A stretch of 64,000 nt of DNA from Streptomyces sp. Sge12 (GCF_002080455.1 NZ_CP020555.1:7306501-7370500), one strand, 5' to 3'. Positions 15,940 through 23,796 are shown, counted from the first letter of the stretch. Program-made: numbers and translations. Notes: generated by a model from the letters alone, not told the origin.

Positions 15940-16671
15940 GTGCCGAAGCTGAATCAGATCATCGCAGTGGAAAAGGGCGTCAAGTCCAAGTCCCTCCAGG
16001 AGCTCACGCAGGCTCACCACGACGTCCAGAAGCCCGCCCTGCTGGCCGGTATCTCCCGGACCTACCAGCCCAAGGACGAGGAGGGCGAGCAACTGCCGCC
16101 CGAGTCCACCCGGGTGCAGATCAAGGCCGAGGACGTGCTGCGCGCGACGGCCGGAACCCTCACGCGGCTGTTCGACGTGACGGCGACCAAGGACTGGGCC
16201 AACCGCAGCGCGGCCGCCGACGTCGTCGTGGACGGGACGGTCCTGCTGGCGCAGGTGCCCGTACCGTACCTGCTCTTCCTGGAGAAGCAGCTCACGGACA
16301 TGCACACCTTCGTACGGAAGCTGCCGGTGCTGGACGCCTCCGAATCCTGGAACCTGGACCCGTCCACGGACTCCTGGAAGACGGACCCGGTGCGCACCAT
16401 CCGCACCAAGAAGGTGCCGCGCAACCACGTGAAGGCCGAGGCCACCGAGAAGCACCCGGCGCAGGTCGAGGTGTACTACGAGGACGTTCCGGTCGGGTAC
16501 TGGACGACCGTGAAGTTCTCCGGTGCGCTTCCCGCCCGGCGGGTCAACGAGCTGATCGACCGCGTGGAGAAGCTCCAGCAGGCCGTCAAGTTCGCCCGCG
16601 AGGAGGCCAACAGCGCCGAGGTCACCGACCAGCGGGTCGGGGACGCGGTGTTCGGCTACCTGTTCAGGTAG
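15940..16671 (+). CDS. DUF7873-family protein of unknown function
   Basis: A 243-residue soluble protein (GTG start, PKLNQIIAVEKGVKSKSLQEL) of a conserved actinobacterial family that I know only as DUF7873. It has a charged coiled-coil-prone C-terminus (VNELIDRVEKLQQAVKFAREEA) and no signal peptide or membrane segment. Related proteins are also encoded near mobile DNA and translation-related genes, but no function is established. It is followed by a hairpin and then by the permuted tRNA-like units, on the same strand. Confidence 0.78.
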   Translation: MPKLNQIIAVEKGVKSKSLQELTQAHHDVQKPALLAGISRTYQPKDEEGEQLPPESTRVQIKAEDVLRATAGTLTRLFDVTATKDWANRSAAADVVVDGTVLLAQVPVPYLLFLEKQLTDMHTFVRKLPVLDASESWNLDPSTDSWKTDPVRTIRTKKVPRNHVKAEATEKHPAQVEVYYEDVPVGYWTTVKFSGALPARRVNELIDRVEKLQQAVKFAREEANSAEVTDQRVGDAVFGYLFR

Positions 16672-16682
16672 CCCCCAGAACT

Positions 16683-16704
16683 CCCCCTGTATGTCTGCAG
16701 GGGG
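16683..16704 (+). terminator. Hairpin after the DUF7873 gene
   Basis: CCCCCTG (16683-16689) pairs with CAGGGGG (16698-16704) around an 8-base loop, 12 bp past the stop. A second small hairpin, GCGC-GAGA-GCGC, follows at 16706-16717. Either could end the upstream transcript or fold in the leader of the tRNA-like RNA. Confidence 0.5.
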
Positions 16705-16738
16705 TGCGCGAGAGCGCAAGCTGAAACTGATGTTGAAG

Positions 16739-16821
16739 CTGAACAGGGGTGTCAGTTGGGGGTTCGAATCCCTCCCCCGGCATTGCGTGCCGGGGTGGCC
16801 CAAGCCGGTAGAGGCGGCCCC
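16739..16821 (+). tRNA. Circularly permuted tRNA-like gene A (3' half 16739-16782, 5' half 16789-16821)
   Basis: The 3' half comes first: anticodon loop CTGAACA (16739-16745), anticodon-stem strand GGGGT (16746-16750), 7-nt variable loop, T stem and loop GGGGG-TTCGAAT-CCCTC (16758-16774), acceptor strand CCCCGGC (16775-16781), discriminator A. Six bases later the 5' half begins: acceptor GCCGGGG (16789-16795), TG, D arm GCC...CCGG...GGC (16798-16815), G, anticodon-stem strand GCCCC (16817-16821). Acceptor strands pair 7/7 and anticodon strands 5/5 (one G-U). Beyond the break, leader 16727-16736 pairs with trailer 16822-16831 (one mismatch, one G-U), so the precursor ends are held together. 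The predicted anticodon is GAA (Phe), but position 37 is C, which is unusual, and the D arm looks Leu-like. The identity is therefore uncertain. No conventional partner half lies upstream. Confidence 0.6.
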
Positions 16822-16893
16822 TCAATCTCAGATTCTCGCTCCAGTCTCAGTATTCGCCGCCGAACACCGGATCGACCGAGCGTGGACGATCAT

Positions 16894-16971
16894 CGATGGA
16901 TGGGGGTTCAAGTCCCCTCTGCGCCTCTCCTCGTGGCGCGGTAGTTCAAAGGCAGAACACGTCGATCTAAG
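16894..16971 (+). tRNA. Circularly permuted tRNA-like gene B (3' half 16894-16926, 5' half 16935-16971)
   Basis: 3' half: anticodon-stem strand CGATG (16894-16898), short variable loop GAT, T arm GGGGG-TTCAAGT-CCCCT (16902-16918), acceptor CTGCGCC (16919-16925), discriminator T. An 8-base linker follows, then the 5' half: acceptor GGCGCGG (16935-16941), TA, canonical D arm GTTC-AAAGGCA-GAAC (16944-16958) with A14, G18G19 and A21, A26, stem CGTCG (16960-16964), loop ATCTAAG (16965-16971) with U33 and A37. Acceptor strands pair 7/7 (one G-U), anticodon strands 5/5 (one G-U). The anticodon would be CUA, which reads the UAG stop codon. The trailer GATCCG (16975-16980) can pair with the leader CGGATC (16868-16873). 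The variable loop is one base shorter than usual. No normal 3' half lies downstream. Confidence 0.58.
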
Positions 16972-17022
16972 AATGATCCGCGACTCTTAAACGTGCCGGT
17001 GTGCGCAATTGGGTGGCACACA

Positions 17023-17055
17023 GGAGCCCGGGAGCTGGATATGCTCCCGGGCTCC
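17023..17055. terminator. Strong bidirectional terminator hairpin
   Basis: A perfect 13-bp stem (17023-17035 with 17043-17055) with a 7-base loop lies between the permuted tRNA-like units (+) and the end of the anti-sigma gene (-). It can end transcripts from both sides. Confidence 0.8.
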
Positions 17056-17103
17056 GTCACGTTCCGGCGGGACCGGTACGGCCCCGGCCGGAACCGCTGC
17101 GGC

Positions 17104-17838
17104 TCAGGCCGTCACCGGTACGGACACGAACGCCTTGCCCGACTCGTTCTCGACGAGGATCGCCCGGACGTCCGCAGGGTCCACGGCCGCCGATCCGTCC
17201 AGCGCCGCGCCCTTGGCCTCGCCGTTCTCCTGGCTGCCCGTGACCCAGCCGCCGGCGGTGGTGCGCGTACCGTTCTTGGAGACCACGACCAGCCGGCACC
17301 GCTCGCCCGGCGGCACTCCCGTGACCGCCGCACGCACCCGCACCCACTTGGTGGCGGGCGTCATCTGCACGGTCATCCGCGCACCCGTGCCCTTGTCGGT
17401 CGCGGAGAGCACCTTGGTCCCCGCGGGGGGCGGCGACGGGTCCGCCGTGGCCGTCGGGGAGGGCGGCACGGGCGGCAGTGCGACGGCCCCCGATTCACCC
17501 GTACCCAGCTGGGTACCGGCCCAGAACACGGCGGCCAGCGAGGCCGCCACGGCCAGTCCCGTCAGACCCGCGCGCCGGCGCCGGTCACCCGCCTGCTCAC
17601 CGCGCATCTGCCGCAGGGTGCGCTGCAGCAGCAGGTCCCCGCCCTGCGGCGGACCGTCGAGGAACGCCTCGTCGGGCACTTCGCCCAGTGCCGCCTCCAT
17701 CTCGCGCAACGCGGTCACCTCCTCCCGGCACTGCACGCACCCGCTCATGTGTTCCTCGACCCGGCGGATCTCCTCGGCGTCCAGGACGCCGAGTACATAG
17801 GGGCCGAGCAGTTCCTCCTCGTGCCGCTGCCGGTTCAT
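17104..17838 (-). CDS. Membrane anti-sigma factor with ZAS zinc-finger domain (RskA-like)
   Basis: A 244-residue single-pass membrane protein. The N-terminal ZAS domain has His6 plus His30-x3-Cys34-x2-Cys37 (EEHMSGCVQC), which binds zinc and clamps the ECF sigma factor. One transmembrane helix lies near residues 92-110 (LTGLAVAASLAAVFWAG). A Pro/Thr linker and an extracytoplasmic RskA-type beta domain (VRVRAAVTGVPPGERCRLVVV) follow. Its ATG overlaps the sigma gene stop by four bases, the usual arrangement for a sigma/anti-sigma pair. Release would be by regulated proteolysis. Confidence 0.88.
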   Translation of the reverse strand: MNRQRHEEELLGPYVLGVLDAEEIRRVEEHMSGCVQCREEVTALREMEAALGEVPDEAFLDGPPQGGDLLLQRTLRQMRGEQAGDRRRRAGLTGLAVAASLAAVFWAGTQLGTGESGAVALPPVPPSPTATADPSPPPAGTKVLSATDKGTGARMTVQMTPATKWVRVRAAVTGVPPGERCRLVVVSKNGTRTTAGGWVTGSQENGEAKGAALDGSAAVDPADVRAILVENESGKAFVSVPVTA

Positions 17839-18446
17839 GCCACCACCTCACGCAGTCCGGCGGGCTGCTGGGGCGGCCTGCCCGATCGTTTTCCTTCTCT
17901 GGAACCGATGTCCCTGAAGCCGTCGCTCTTGAAGACGTCGCGCAGCGCCTTGAGGGCGTAGTGCGAACGCGATTTGACCGTGCCCGCCGGGATGCCGAGG
18001 CTGTCGGCCGCCTCCGCGACGCTGAGCTGCCGGTAGTACAACTCCTTGAGCACGTCGCGGTGTTCCGGCGACAGCTGGTCGAGGGCCCCCAGGACCGTCA
18101 TGCTGTCCACCACCGAGTCGGCGTGGTCCGCCTCCACCGGGGGAGCGGAGGAGGCCCCGGAGACCTCCGCGGGCCGGGCGGCCTTGGCCCGGTAGCGGTC
18201 GGTGATGATGTTGCGGGCCACCGTGAGCAGCCAGCCGCGCACCGAGCCCTTTCCGTTGACCAGCACCTCGGAGTGCCGCCAGGCCCGGATGAGCGTCTCC
18301 TGGACGACATCCTCGGCGGCGGCCCGGTCTCCGGTGAGCCGGGTGGCGTACGCGAGCAGGGCGTGGCCGTGCTCCTCGTACACCGACTTGATCAGTGCCT
18401 CATCGGTCGAGCCCCGCCGAGTGCGGGGCCACAGTGGTCCGGCCAT
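17835..18446 (-). CDS. ECF RNA polymerase sigma factor
   Basis: A 203-residue extracytoplasmic-function sigma factor. Region 2 contains HALLAYATRLTGDRAAAEDVVQETLIRAWRH; region 4 contains LSPEHRDVLKELYYRQLSVAEAADSLGIPAGTVKSRSHYALKALR, the -35-reading helix-turn-helix. I chose the ATG at 18446 because GGAGAGGGTGAG precedes it; the frame extends 23 residues further up without a good ribosome site. It is coupled to the downstream anti-sigma gene. A palindrome and a possible ECF-type promoter (TGAACC, 16 bp, CGTGTT on the minus strand) lie within 85 bp upstream, suggesting autoregulation. Confidence 0.9.
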   Translation of the reverse strand: MAGPLWPRTRRGSTDEALIKSVYEEHGHALLAYATRLTGDRAAAEDVVQETLIRAWRHSEVLVNGKGSVRGWLLTVARNIITDRYRAKAARPAEVSGASSAPPVEADHADSVVDSMTVLGALDQLSPEHRDVLKELYYRQLSVAEAADSLGIPAGTVKSRSHYALKALRDVFKSDGFRDIGSREGKRSGRPPQQPAGLREVVA

Positions 18447-18514
18447 CTCACCCTCTCCGTCTTCCTCGCATATGTGGTGCGGTCGGAACACGCCATCGGG
18501 ACGCATTCGGTTCA

Positions 18515-18530
18515 AGTGACCTGCGTCACT
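18515..18530. promoter_or_regulatory. Inverted repeat AGTGAC-CTGC-GTCACT upstream of the ECF sigma gene
   Basis: Two perfect 6-bp arms around 4 bp, about 70 bp before the sigma start and touching the stop codon of the DUF1996 gene. The half-site resembles the AGTGA/TCACT type bound by BldD-like regulators; that match is only suggestive. Confidence 0.5.
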
Positions 18531-19528
18531 CAGATCCGGCAGACGCGGCCCGCGTTGAGGCAGTCGACGACCGCGGCCATCTGCCGGTCGGTCATCGCGT
18601 TCACGAACATCGCGTGATCGGTCTTCGGGCTGTGCCGCTGCTCCGGGAAGGAGTCGAGCGCCACGTTCAGCCCCGGGGGGACCTCGTAGGCGAGGGACAG
18701 GCGCAGTTCGGGCACCGGGAAGGTGTCCTTCGGGCAGACCCCGTTCCCGGCGGGGAAGCGCAGGTGCGAGCGGTGCGTGGCGCCGACGGTGTCGAGGCCG
18801 TTCCAGCAGCTCGGGAAGACCAGGGTGCGGGTCACCCGGTCACCGGTGGGGCAGCGCGGGTAGCGCGTCGTGGCCCGGTCCGGGGAGCCCGAACACCCCC
18901 AGCGGGCCCGGACGTCGGCCTCGTCGGCGGCCGTGTACGCGACGGCGTCGCCCGTCATCCCGCGCAGGAAGCGCGGCATCGGCACGACCTTGCTCACCGG
19001 GTTGCCGCGGAACTCCACCACGACCGAGGCCTCCGGCAGGATCTCGCCGACGTTGCCGTGTCCCGCCGAACCCTCGTGCGGGCGCGTGCCCGGGCGGTCG
19101 GGGCGCCGCAGGACGGGCCAGTAGTACGTGGACCGGTCGCCGCCGGTGCAGCTCGTGGCGGCGGCGTCCAGGGACGCCGCGGTCGACATCGCGTTCGTGG
19201 AGAGGTTTCCGACGTAGGCGTGCGTGTGGTGGGCGCCGCCCGGCAGGCCGGGCGAGACCACCAGGTTGTCCTCGTTGTAGTGGCCCTGCTCGTTGCGGCC
19301 GCACTCCACCACCACCGAGCCGGCCGACCCTTCGGGCCCCGGGACGGGTGTGGCGGCCGAGCCGCGCGGAACGTCGCGTATGTCGACATAGTCGGACGGC
19401 GCGGGCCGCCCGGACGCCGTTCCGGCGTGCGGCCCGACCGCCCGCGATGCTCCCAGTACCGCTGCGATCAGCCCGCCGCCCAGGACCAGGCAGATGATGA
19501 GCGTGAGCAGCCGGTGTTCGTTCCCCAT
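18530..19528 (-). CDS. Secreted DUF1996-domain protein
   Basis: A 332-residue protein with an N-terminal signal anchor (LLTLIICLVLGGGLIAAVLG) followed by a DUF1996 domain. The family hallmarks are HHTHAYVGN near residue 104 and LVFPSCWNG near 245, with paired cysteines along the domain. The ATG at 19528 fits the signal sequence better than an in-frame codon 12 residues upstream. The family is common in fungi and actinomycetes and its function is not established. It lies 84 bp upstream of the ECF sigma gene on the same strand, so it might be part of the same stress regulon. Confidence 0.82.
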   Translation of the reverse strand: MGNEHRLLTLIICLVLGGGLIAAVLGASRAVGPHAGTASGRPAPSDYVDIRDVPRGSAATPVPGPEGSAGSVVVECGRNEQGHYNEDNLVVSPGLPGGAHHTHAYVGNLSTNAMSTAASLDAAATSCTGGDRSTYYWPVLRRPDRPGTRPHEGSAGHGNVGEILPEASVVVEFRGNPVSKVVPMPRFLRGMTGDAVAYTAADEADVRARWGCSGSPDRATTRYPRCPTGDRVTRTLVFPSCWNGLDTVGATHRSHLRFPAGNGVCPKDTFPVPELRLSLAYEVPPGLNVALDSFPEQRHSPKTDHAMFVNAMTDRQMAAVVDCLNAGRVCRI

Positions 19529-19638
19529 GGCGGTCACCGTTGCCGGTGGCGCCCCCGTCGTCAACCTGGCATCCGTATGGCGGTCGCAGCGGGGCGGTTA
19601 GGGTGACGGCAGGGGTTCCGGTGAAAGGGGTCGCAGGC

Positions 19639-20598
19639 ATGGACGCAGGGCTTGACCAGGAGCGCTGGGACGCCACGCGCTCCTGGGTGGAGAAGGGGCT
19701 GCCCGAGGCGGAGCGCATCGAGAAGGCGGTGCGGCTGCGCGGCGGCTGGACCTCGCAGATGCGGCGCCTGGACCTCTGCGACGGCCCGGACGGCCGGCGT
19801 TCGCTCGTCCTGCGGTCTTTCGTCAAGCCCTTCTACCTCCGGCACGCGGAGGGGCTGCTGAGCCGGGAGGCGGCGATCCTGGGCCTGCTCGGCGACACGG
19901 ACGTGCCCGCGGCGACGCTCGTGGCGCTGGATGCGACGGGCGAGCACTGCGACCATCCCTCCCTGCTGATGTCCCTGCTGCCGGGGAGCGTGCGCCTGGA
20001 CGACCGGGGCGCCGACGACCGCGCCGCACTGCTGGCCCGGCAGCTGGTGGACATCCACCGGCTGCGGGTGCCCGTACAGCGACGGCCGCGCACCTACCAG
20101 GCCTGGGCCTCTCCCGAGCGGGTGACCCCGCCCGCGGCCACCGGCCGGCCCGAGCTCTGGAGGCGGGCGGTCGACGTCATCCGCCGCGACGCACCCGCGT
20201 ATCGGGGCTGTTTCCTGCACCGGGACTTCCACCCCGGGAACGTCCTCTTCACGGGCGCCGGCGCGGACCTCCGCATCAGCGGGGTCGTCGACTGGGTGGA
20301 GACCTCCTGGGGGCCGGCCGACCTCGACGTGGCCCACTGCTCGACGGCCCTGGCCCTCCTGCACGGCGTCCCCGCCGGCATGGCCTTCGCCGACCGCTAC
20401 GCCGCCGCGGGAGGCACCCTGGCCGAGGATCCCGCGGCCCACCTCCACTGGCGGCTGCTGGACGCGCTGGGCTTCGCGCCGGACGCGGAGAAGGTGGCCG
20501 TCCCCTGGCGCGAACTGGGCCGCGCCGACCTGACGACCGGTGTGCTGACCGAGCGGCTGGAGGCGTACCTGCACGCCCTGTTCGAACGGTACGGCTGA
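19639..20598 (+). CDS. APH-family phosphotransferase (kinase-like)
   Basis: A 319-residue aminoglycoside-phosphotransferase-fold kinase. The catalytic loop is LHRDFHPGNVLF (near residue 193; Asp as base) and the metal loop is SGVVDWVETSWGPADLDVAH (near 214). The phosphate-binding lysine region at the N-terminus reads RLRGGWTSQMRRL, which is atypical, so the small-molecule substrate is open; resistance is not implied. The ATG at 19639 has AAAGGGG 8 bases upstream; a GTG at 19621 is an alternative. Confidence 0.82.
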   Translation: MDAGLDQERWDATRSWVEKGLPEAERIEKAVRLRGGWTSQMRRLDLCDGPDGRRSLVLRSFVKPFYLRHAEGLLSREAAILGLLGDTDVPAATLVALDATGEHCDHPSLLMSLLPGSVRLDDRGADDRAALLARQLVDIHRLRVPVQRRPRTYQAWASPERVTPPAATGRPELWRRAVDVIRRDAPAYRGCFLHRDFHPGNVLFTGAGADLRISGVVDWVETSWGPADLDVAHCSTALALLHGVPAGMAFADRYAAAGGTLAEDPAAHLHWRLLDALGFAPDAEKVAVPWRELGRADLTTGVLTERLEAYLHALFERYG

Positions 20599-20644
20599 AC
20601 GGCGCCCCGCCGACCCAGGGGTCCAGGTTGTCCGTGGGGCCGCT

Positions 20645-20669
20645 TGTCCGGCCGGGCGGCGGCCGGACA
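20645..20669. promoter_or_regulatory. Inverted repeat TGTCCGGCC-N7-GGCCGGACA before the DUF1838 gene
   Basis: A 9-bp perfect inverted repeat ending 11 bp before the start codon of the DUF1838 gene. It could be a repressor operator, a terminator of the kinase gene, or a hairpin that hides the ribosome site. Confidence 0.5.
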
Positions 20670-20680
20670 CAGTGGGGCGT

Positions 20681-21430
20681 ATGACATCAGCGCTGACACC
20701 CGCCGAGCTCCTGCACGCATTCGCCCGCACCCGCGCCTCGCTCGACGGCGCCGAGGTCACCTACTGGTGGACCGGGGACGTGCACTCCTGGGCGCCCGGC
20801 GAGCCCTACCGGCGCCTCTTCGGCTTCGAGGGGCTCAACGTCGCGCGCCTCGTGGCGGACCGGGAGACCGGCGGCTACGAGCTCCTGTCCAGGGAAGCCG
20901 CCTTCTACCTGGACCCCGGGACCCGGGAGATCCTGGAGACCTGGCAGGACAAGCCGGTGGTCCACGTCTGGAACGACCCGGCCAACCAGAGGTGGCGGCC
21001 GTTCCCCGTCCCCGTGACGGAACTGGGCGACCAGGTCTGCTTCAGCCTGGAGATCCCGCTGGCCTACCCCTCGCCCCTGCCGGTCGCGCAGTACCCCGCC
21101 CACTCGGCCGACGACACCTACCGCGCCCTGGAGCTCTTCCAGTTCTTCGCGCCCGCGGCCGCCCTGACCACCGACGTCGCGAGCGTCCCCGCCACCATGT
21201 CCTGGACCCGGATGTCCCCGTGGCTGCCCTGGATGGAACAGGGGCAGCGCCCCGGCGGCCTCACCTTCCACTGCCGCGGCCGCAAGCTGGACTCGTACGC
21301 TCAGGTCCCGGAGCGCACCCGGGCGTACATCGCCGAGCGGCACCCCGAATTCGCCCACGCCCCCGAGAAGTGGAGCGAGCCGAACGAGACCAGCTGGACG
21401 TACTTCCGCCGGCTCGTCCCGCCGCAGTAA
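20681..21430 (+). CDS. DUF1838-family protein
   Basis: A 249-residue soluble protein of the DUF1838 family, recognised by VTYWWTGDVHSWAPGEPYRRLFGFEG at its N-terminus and by TMSWTRMSPWLPWMEQGQ and RTRAYIAERHPEFAHAPEKW later on. It is rich in Trp and Tyr, suggesting a ligand-binding beta fold. No enzymatic function is established for the family. The ATG at 20681 is used; an in-frame GTG three codons upstream is possible. It is preceded by a long inverted repeat that may regulate it. Confidence 0.8.
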   Translation: MTSALTPAELLHAFARTRASLDGAEVTYWWTGDVHSWAPGEPYRRLFGFEGLNVARLVADRETGGYELLSREAAFYLDPGTREILETWQDKPVVHVWNDPANQRWRPFPVPVTELGDQVCFSLEIPLAYPSPLPVAQYPAHSADDTYRALELFQFFAPAAALTTDVASVPATMSWTRMSPWLPWMEQGQRPGGLTFHCRGRKLDSYAQVPERTRAYIAERHPEFAHAPEKWSEPNETSWTYFRRLVPPQ

Positions 21431-21781
21431 TTCCCCTGGTCAGAGGCCCTGCCGAGGGACCCCCGGGGGGCGGCGCAGGGGCCGGACAAGGGTTTTCCCC
21501 GTATCGAGTTCATCCCCGTGTTGCCTACTGTCTGCCCACCGGCGATCTTCCCCCGACTCTACGGCACACACGCCAACCCCACATGGCGTGAAGGCCGCAC
21601 CGTCGGGGGGAGAGCCGGGAATGCCGTTGCCCTGCCCCGCCGTTGCGGCTCGGCAACGTGGCACGCGGCGGCCGGGGCGAGTTCGACCACCTCGCTCCCG
21701 GCCCCGCGGCCGCCGGAACCTCCCACACTGCACCGACCGGCCGCTCCGGCCTGCCCGGAACCGGCCCGCGAAAGGGAACTC
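21431..21781. other. 350-bp gap before the subtilase gene
   Basis: No supported gene. It holds the presumed subtilase promoter and a long untranslated leader. Locally AT-richer sequence (GTTTTCCCCGTATCGAG) near 21492 and TTGCCTACTGT near 21522 are candidate promoter elements, but none is convincing. Confidence 0.5.
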
Positions 21782-23584
21782 GTGCACGCATCCAGACGTA
21801 GGCTCATATCCGTGGTGGCCATGTCCGTCACCCTGCTCGCCGGCTCCGCGACCGCCTCCGTGGCCCTGGCCACCGAGAACCCCGCCGCGGCCCCGGCCGC
21901 CACGGTGGTCCCGACGGCGCCGGTAGAGAACCTCATCGTCGGATACAAGTCCTCGGCCACCGAGGCAAGCTCCAACACCGCAGCGGCCGACGACGCCGCC
22001 GCCAAGGGCAAGAAGGCCGGCAAGAAGGCGAAGTTCGACCGCCGCCTCGGCACCGGAGCCGCGCTGGTCAACCTCGGGGGGACCGTGGCCCCGGCCGCCG
22101 CGGCCGACGTGATGGCCCAGTTCCGTGCCGACCCGGACGTCGCCTACGTGGAGCCGGACACCCGCGCCTACGCCCAGGCCGTCACCCCGAACGACACCGA
22201 GTACGCCAAGCAGTGGGACCTCTTCGAGCCCACCGCCGGCATGAACGTCCCCGGTGCCTGGGACAAGACCACGGGCTCCGGCGTCACCGTGGCCGTGATC
22301 GACACCGGCTACGTCGCCCACTCGGACGTCGCCGCGAACGTCGTCGCGGGCTACGACTTCATCTCGACCTCCTCCGAGGCCCGTGACGGCAACGGCCGTG
22401 ACGCCAACCCCGCGGACGAGGGCGACTGGAACGCCACCGACGGCGAGTGCGGTGTCGGCTCCAAGGCCAGCACCTCCTCCTGGCACGGCACCCACGTCGC
22501 GGGCACCATCGCCGCGGCCACCAACAACTCCAAGGGCATCGCGGGCATCGCCTACGGCGCGAAGATCCAGCCCGTCCGCGTGCTCGGCAAGTGCGGCGGC
22601 TCCACCTCGGACATCGTCGACGCGATCACCTGGGCCTCCGGCGGCTCCGTCGCGGGCGTTCCGGCCAACGCCACCCCCGCCAAGGTCATCAACATGAGCC
22701 TCGGCGGTCCCGGTGCCTGCGGCACCAGCTACCAGAACGCGATCAACTCCGCCGTCGCCCGCGGCACGACCGTCGTGGTCGCCGCCGGCAACAGCAACGC
22801 CAACGCGTCCGGCTACTCGCCCGCCAGCTGCAACAACGTGATCAACGTGGCGTCGACCAACCGTGCCGGCGAGCGCTCGTACTACTCGAACTTCGGCTCG
22901 ATCATCGACATCGCCGCCCCGGGCGGTGAGACCCGCCGCGCCACCGACACGCCCGGCACCGTCACCACCCCCGAGAACGCGATCCTCTCCACGCTGAACG
23001 CGGGCACCACCACCCCCGGCGCCGAGATCTACAAGCCCTACCAGGGCACCAGCATGGCCGCCCCGCACATCGCGGGTCTCGCCGCCCTGCTGAAGTCGGC
23101 GAACACCTCGCTGACCCCGGCCCAGATCGAGACGGCCATCAAGGCCAACTCCCGCCCGCTGCCCGGCACCTGCACCGGCGGCTGCGGCGCCGGCCTCGCC
23201 GACGCCGCCGCGACCGTCGCCGCCGTGACCTCGACCCCGCCCACCTCGGGCCGCGAGAACACCACGGACTACACGATCGCGGACAACAGCACCGTGGAGA
23301 GCCCGATCACCGTCACCGGTGTCACCGGCAACGCCCCGGCCGCCCTCAAGGTGGGCGTGAACATCGTCCACAGCTACATCGGTGACCTCAAGGTCGACCT
23401 GATCGCCCCGGACGGCAGCGTCTACAACCTGCACAACCGTTCCGGCAGCGGCACCGACAACATCAACCAGGTCTACACCGTGAACGCCTCCTCCGAGGTC
23501 GCGAACGGCACCTGGAAGCTCCGGGTCAACGACAACGCCGGCGGCGACACCGGCAAGATCGACTCCTGGAACCTGACCTTCTGA
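21782..23584 (+). CDS. Secreted subtilisin-like serine protease with C-terminal P domain
   Basis: A 600-residue S8-family protease. It has a basic N-terminus plus hydrophobic core signal peptide (residues 1-30), an I9-type inhibitory propeptide (to about residue 135, ending DPDVAYVEPDTRAYA), and a catalytic domain with VAVIDTGYVAHSDV (Asp), SSWHGTHVAGTIAA (His), VVVAAGNSNA (oxyanion Asn) and GTSMAAPHIAGLAAL (Ser). A P/homo-B beta domain (about 490-600) begins at ENTTDYTIADNSTVES and ends GKIDSWNLTF. It should mature by autocleavage and degrade extracellular protein. The GTG at 21782 has AAGGGAAC upstream. A strong terminator follows. Confidence 0.92.
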   Translation: MHASRRRLISVVAMSVTLLAGSATASVALATENPAAAPAATVVPTAPVENLIVGYKSSATEASSNTAAADDAAAKGKKAGKKAKFDRRLGTGAALVNLGGTVAPAAAADVMAQFRADPDVAYVEPDTRAYAQAVTPNDTEYAKQWDLFEPTAGMNVPGAWDKTTGSGVTVAVIDTGYVAHSDVAANVVAGYDFISTSSEARDGNGRDANPADEGDWNATDGECGVGSKASTSSWHGTHVAGTIAAATNNSKGIAGIAYGAKIQPVRVLGKCGGSTSDIVDAITWASGGSVAGVPANATPAKVINMSLGGPGACGTSYQNAINSAVARGTTVVVAAGNSNANASGYSPASCNNVINVASTNRAGERSYYSNFGSIIDIAAPGGETRRATDTPGTVTTPENAILSTLNAGTTTPGAEIYKPYQGTSMAAPHIAGLAALLKSANTSLTPAQIETAIKANSRPLPGTCTGGCGAGLADAAATVAAVTSTPPTSGRENTTDYTIADNSTVESPITVTGVTGNAPAALKVGVNIVHSYIGDLKVDLIAPDGSVYNLHNRSGSGTDNINQVYTVNASSEVANGTWKLRVNDNAGGDTGKIDSWNLTF

Positions 23585-23637
23585 TCAGGCGGCAAGTCGG
23601 CCTGACGGCCGGATAGTACGGACCAAGGCCGACCCGC

Positions 23638-23670
23638 GGACCTGCTGATACACCTCGTATCGGCAGGTCC
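23638..23670 (+). terminator. Terminator of the subtilase gene
   Basis: GGACCTGC, then GATAC, pair with GTATC and GCAGGTCC around a 5-base loop. The run GACGGGTTTT follows, so this one has a short T-tract. Confidence 0.85.
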
Positions 23671-23796
23671 GACGGGTTTTCGCGGTACGTGACTGATTTC
23701 TGCGTCACAATCCGTGTCCACCCACCACTCGACCTCGTATTGTCGCCTCTCACAGGAGAGGCACAGGAGCTGGGATCGAGAGGCTGGTGGCTGTGC

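Noticed and set aside
16789..16926. Reading 16789-16926 as one ordinary intron-containing tRNA
   Set aside because: The acceptor strands GCCGGGG and CTGCGCC do not pair, whereas each pairs fully with its neighbour in permuted order.
16691..16990. A 99-residue open frame over the tRNA-like region
   Set aside because: It has no ribosome site, no coding character, and coincides with paired RNA stems.
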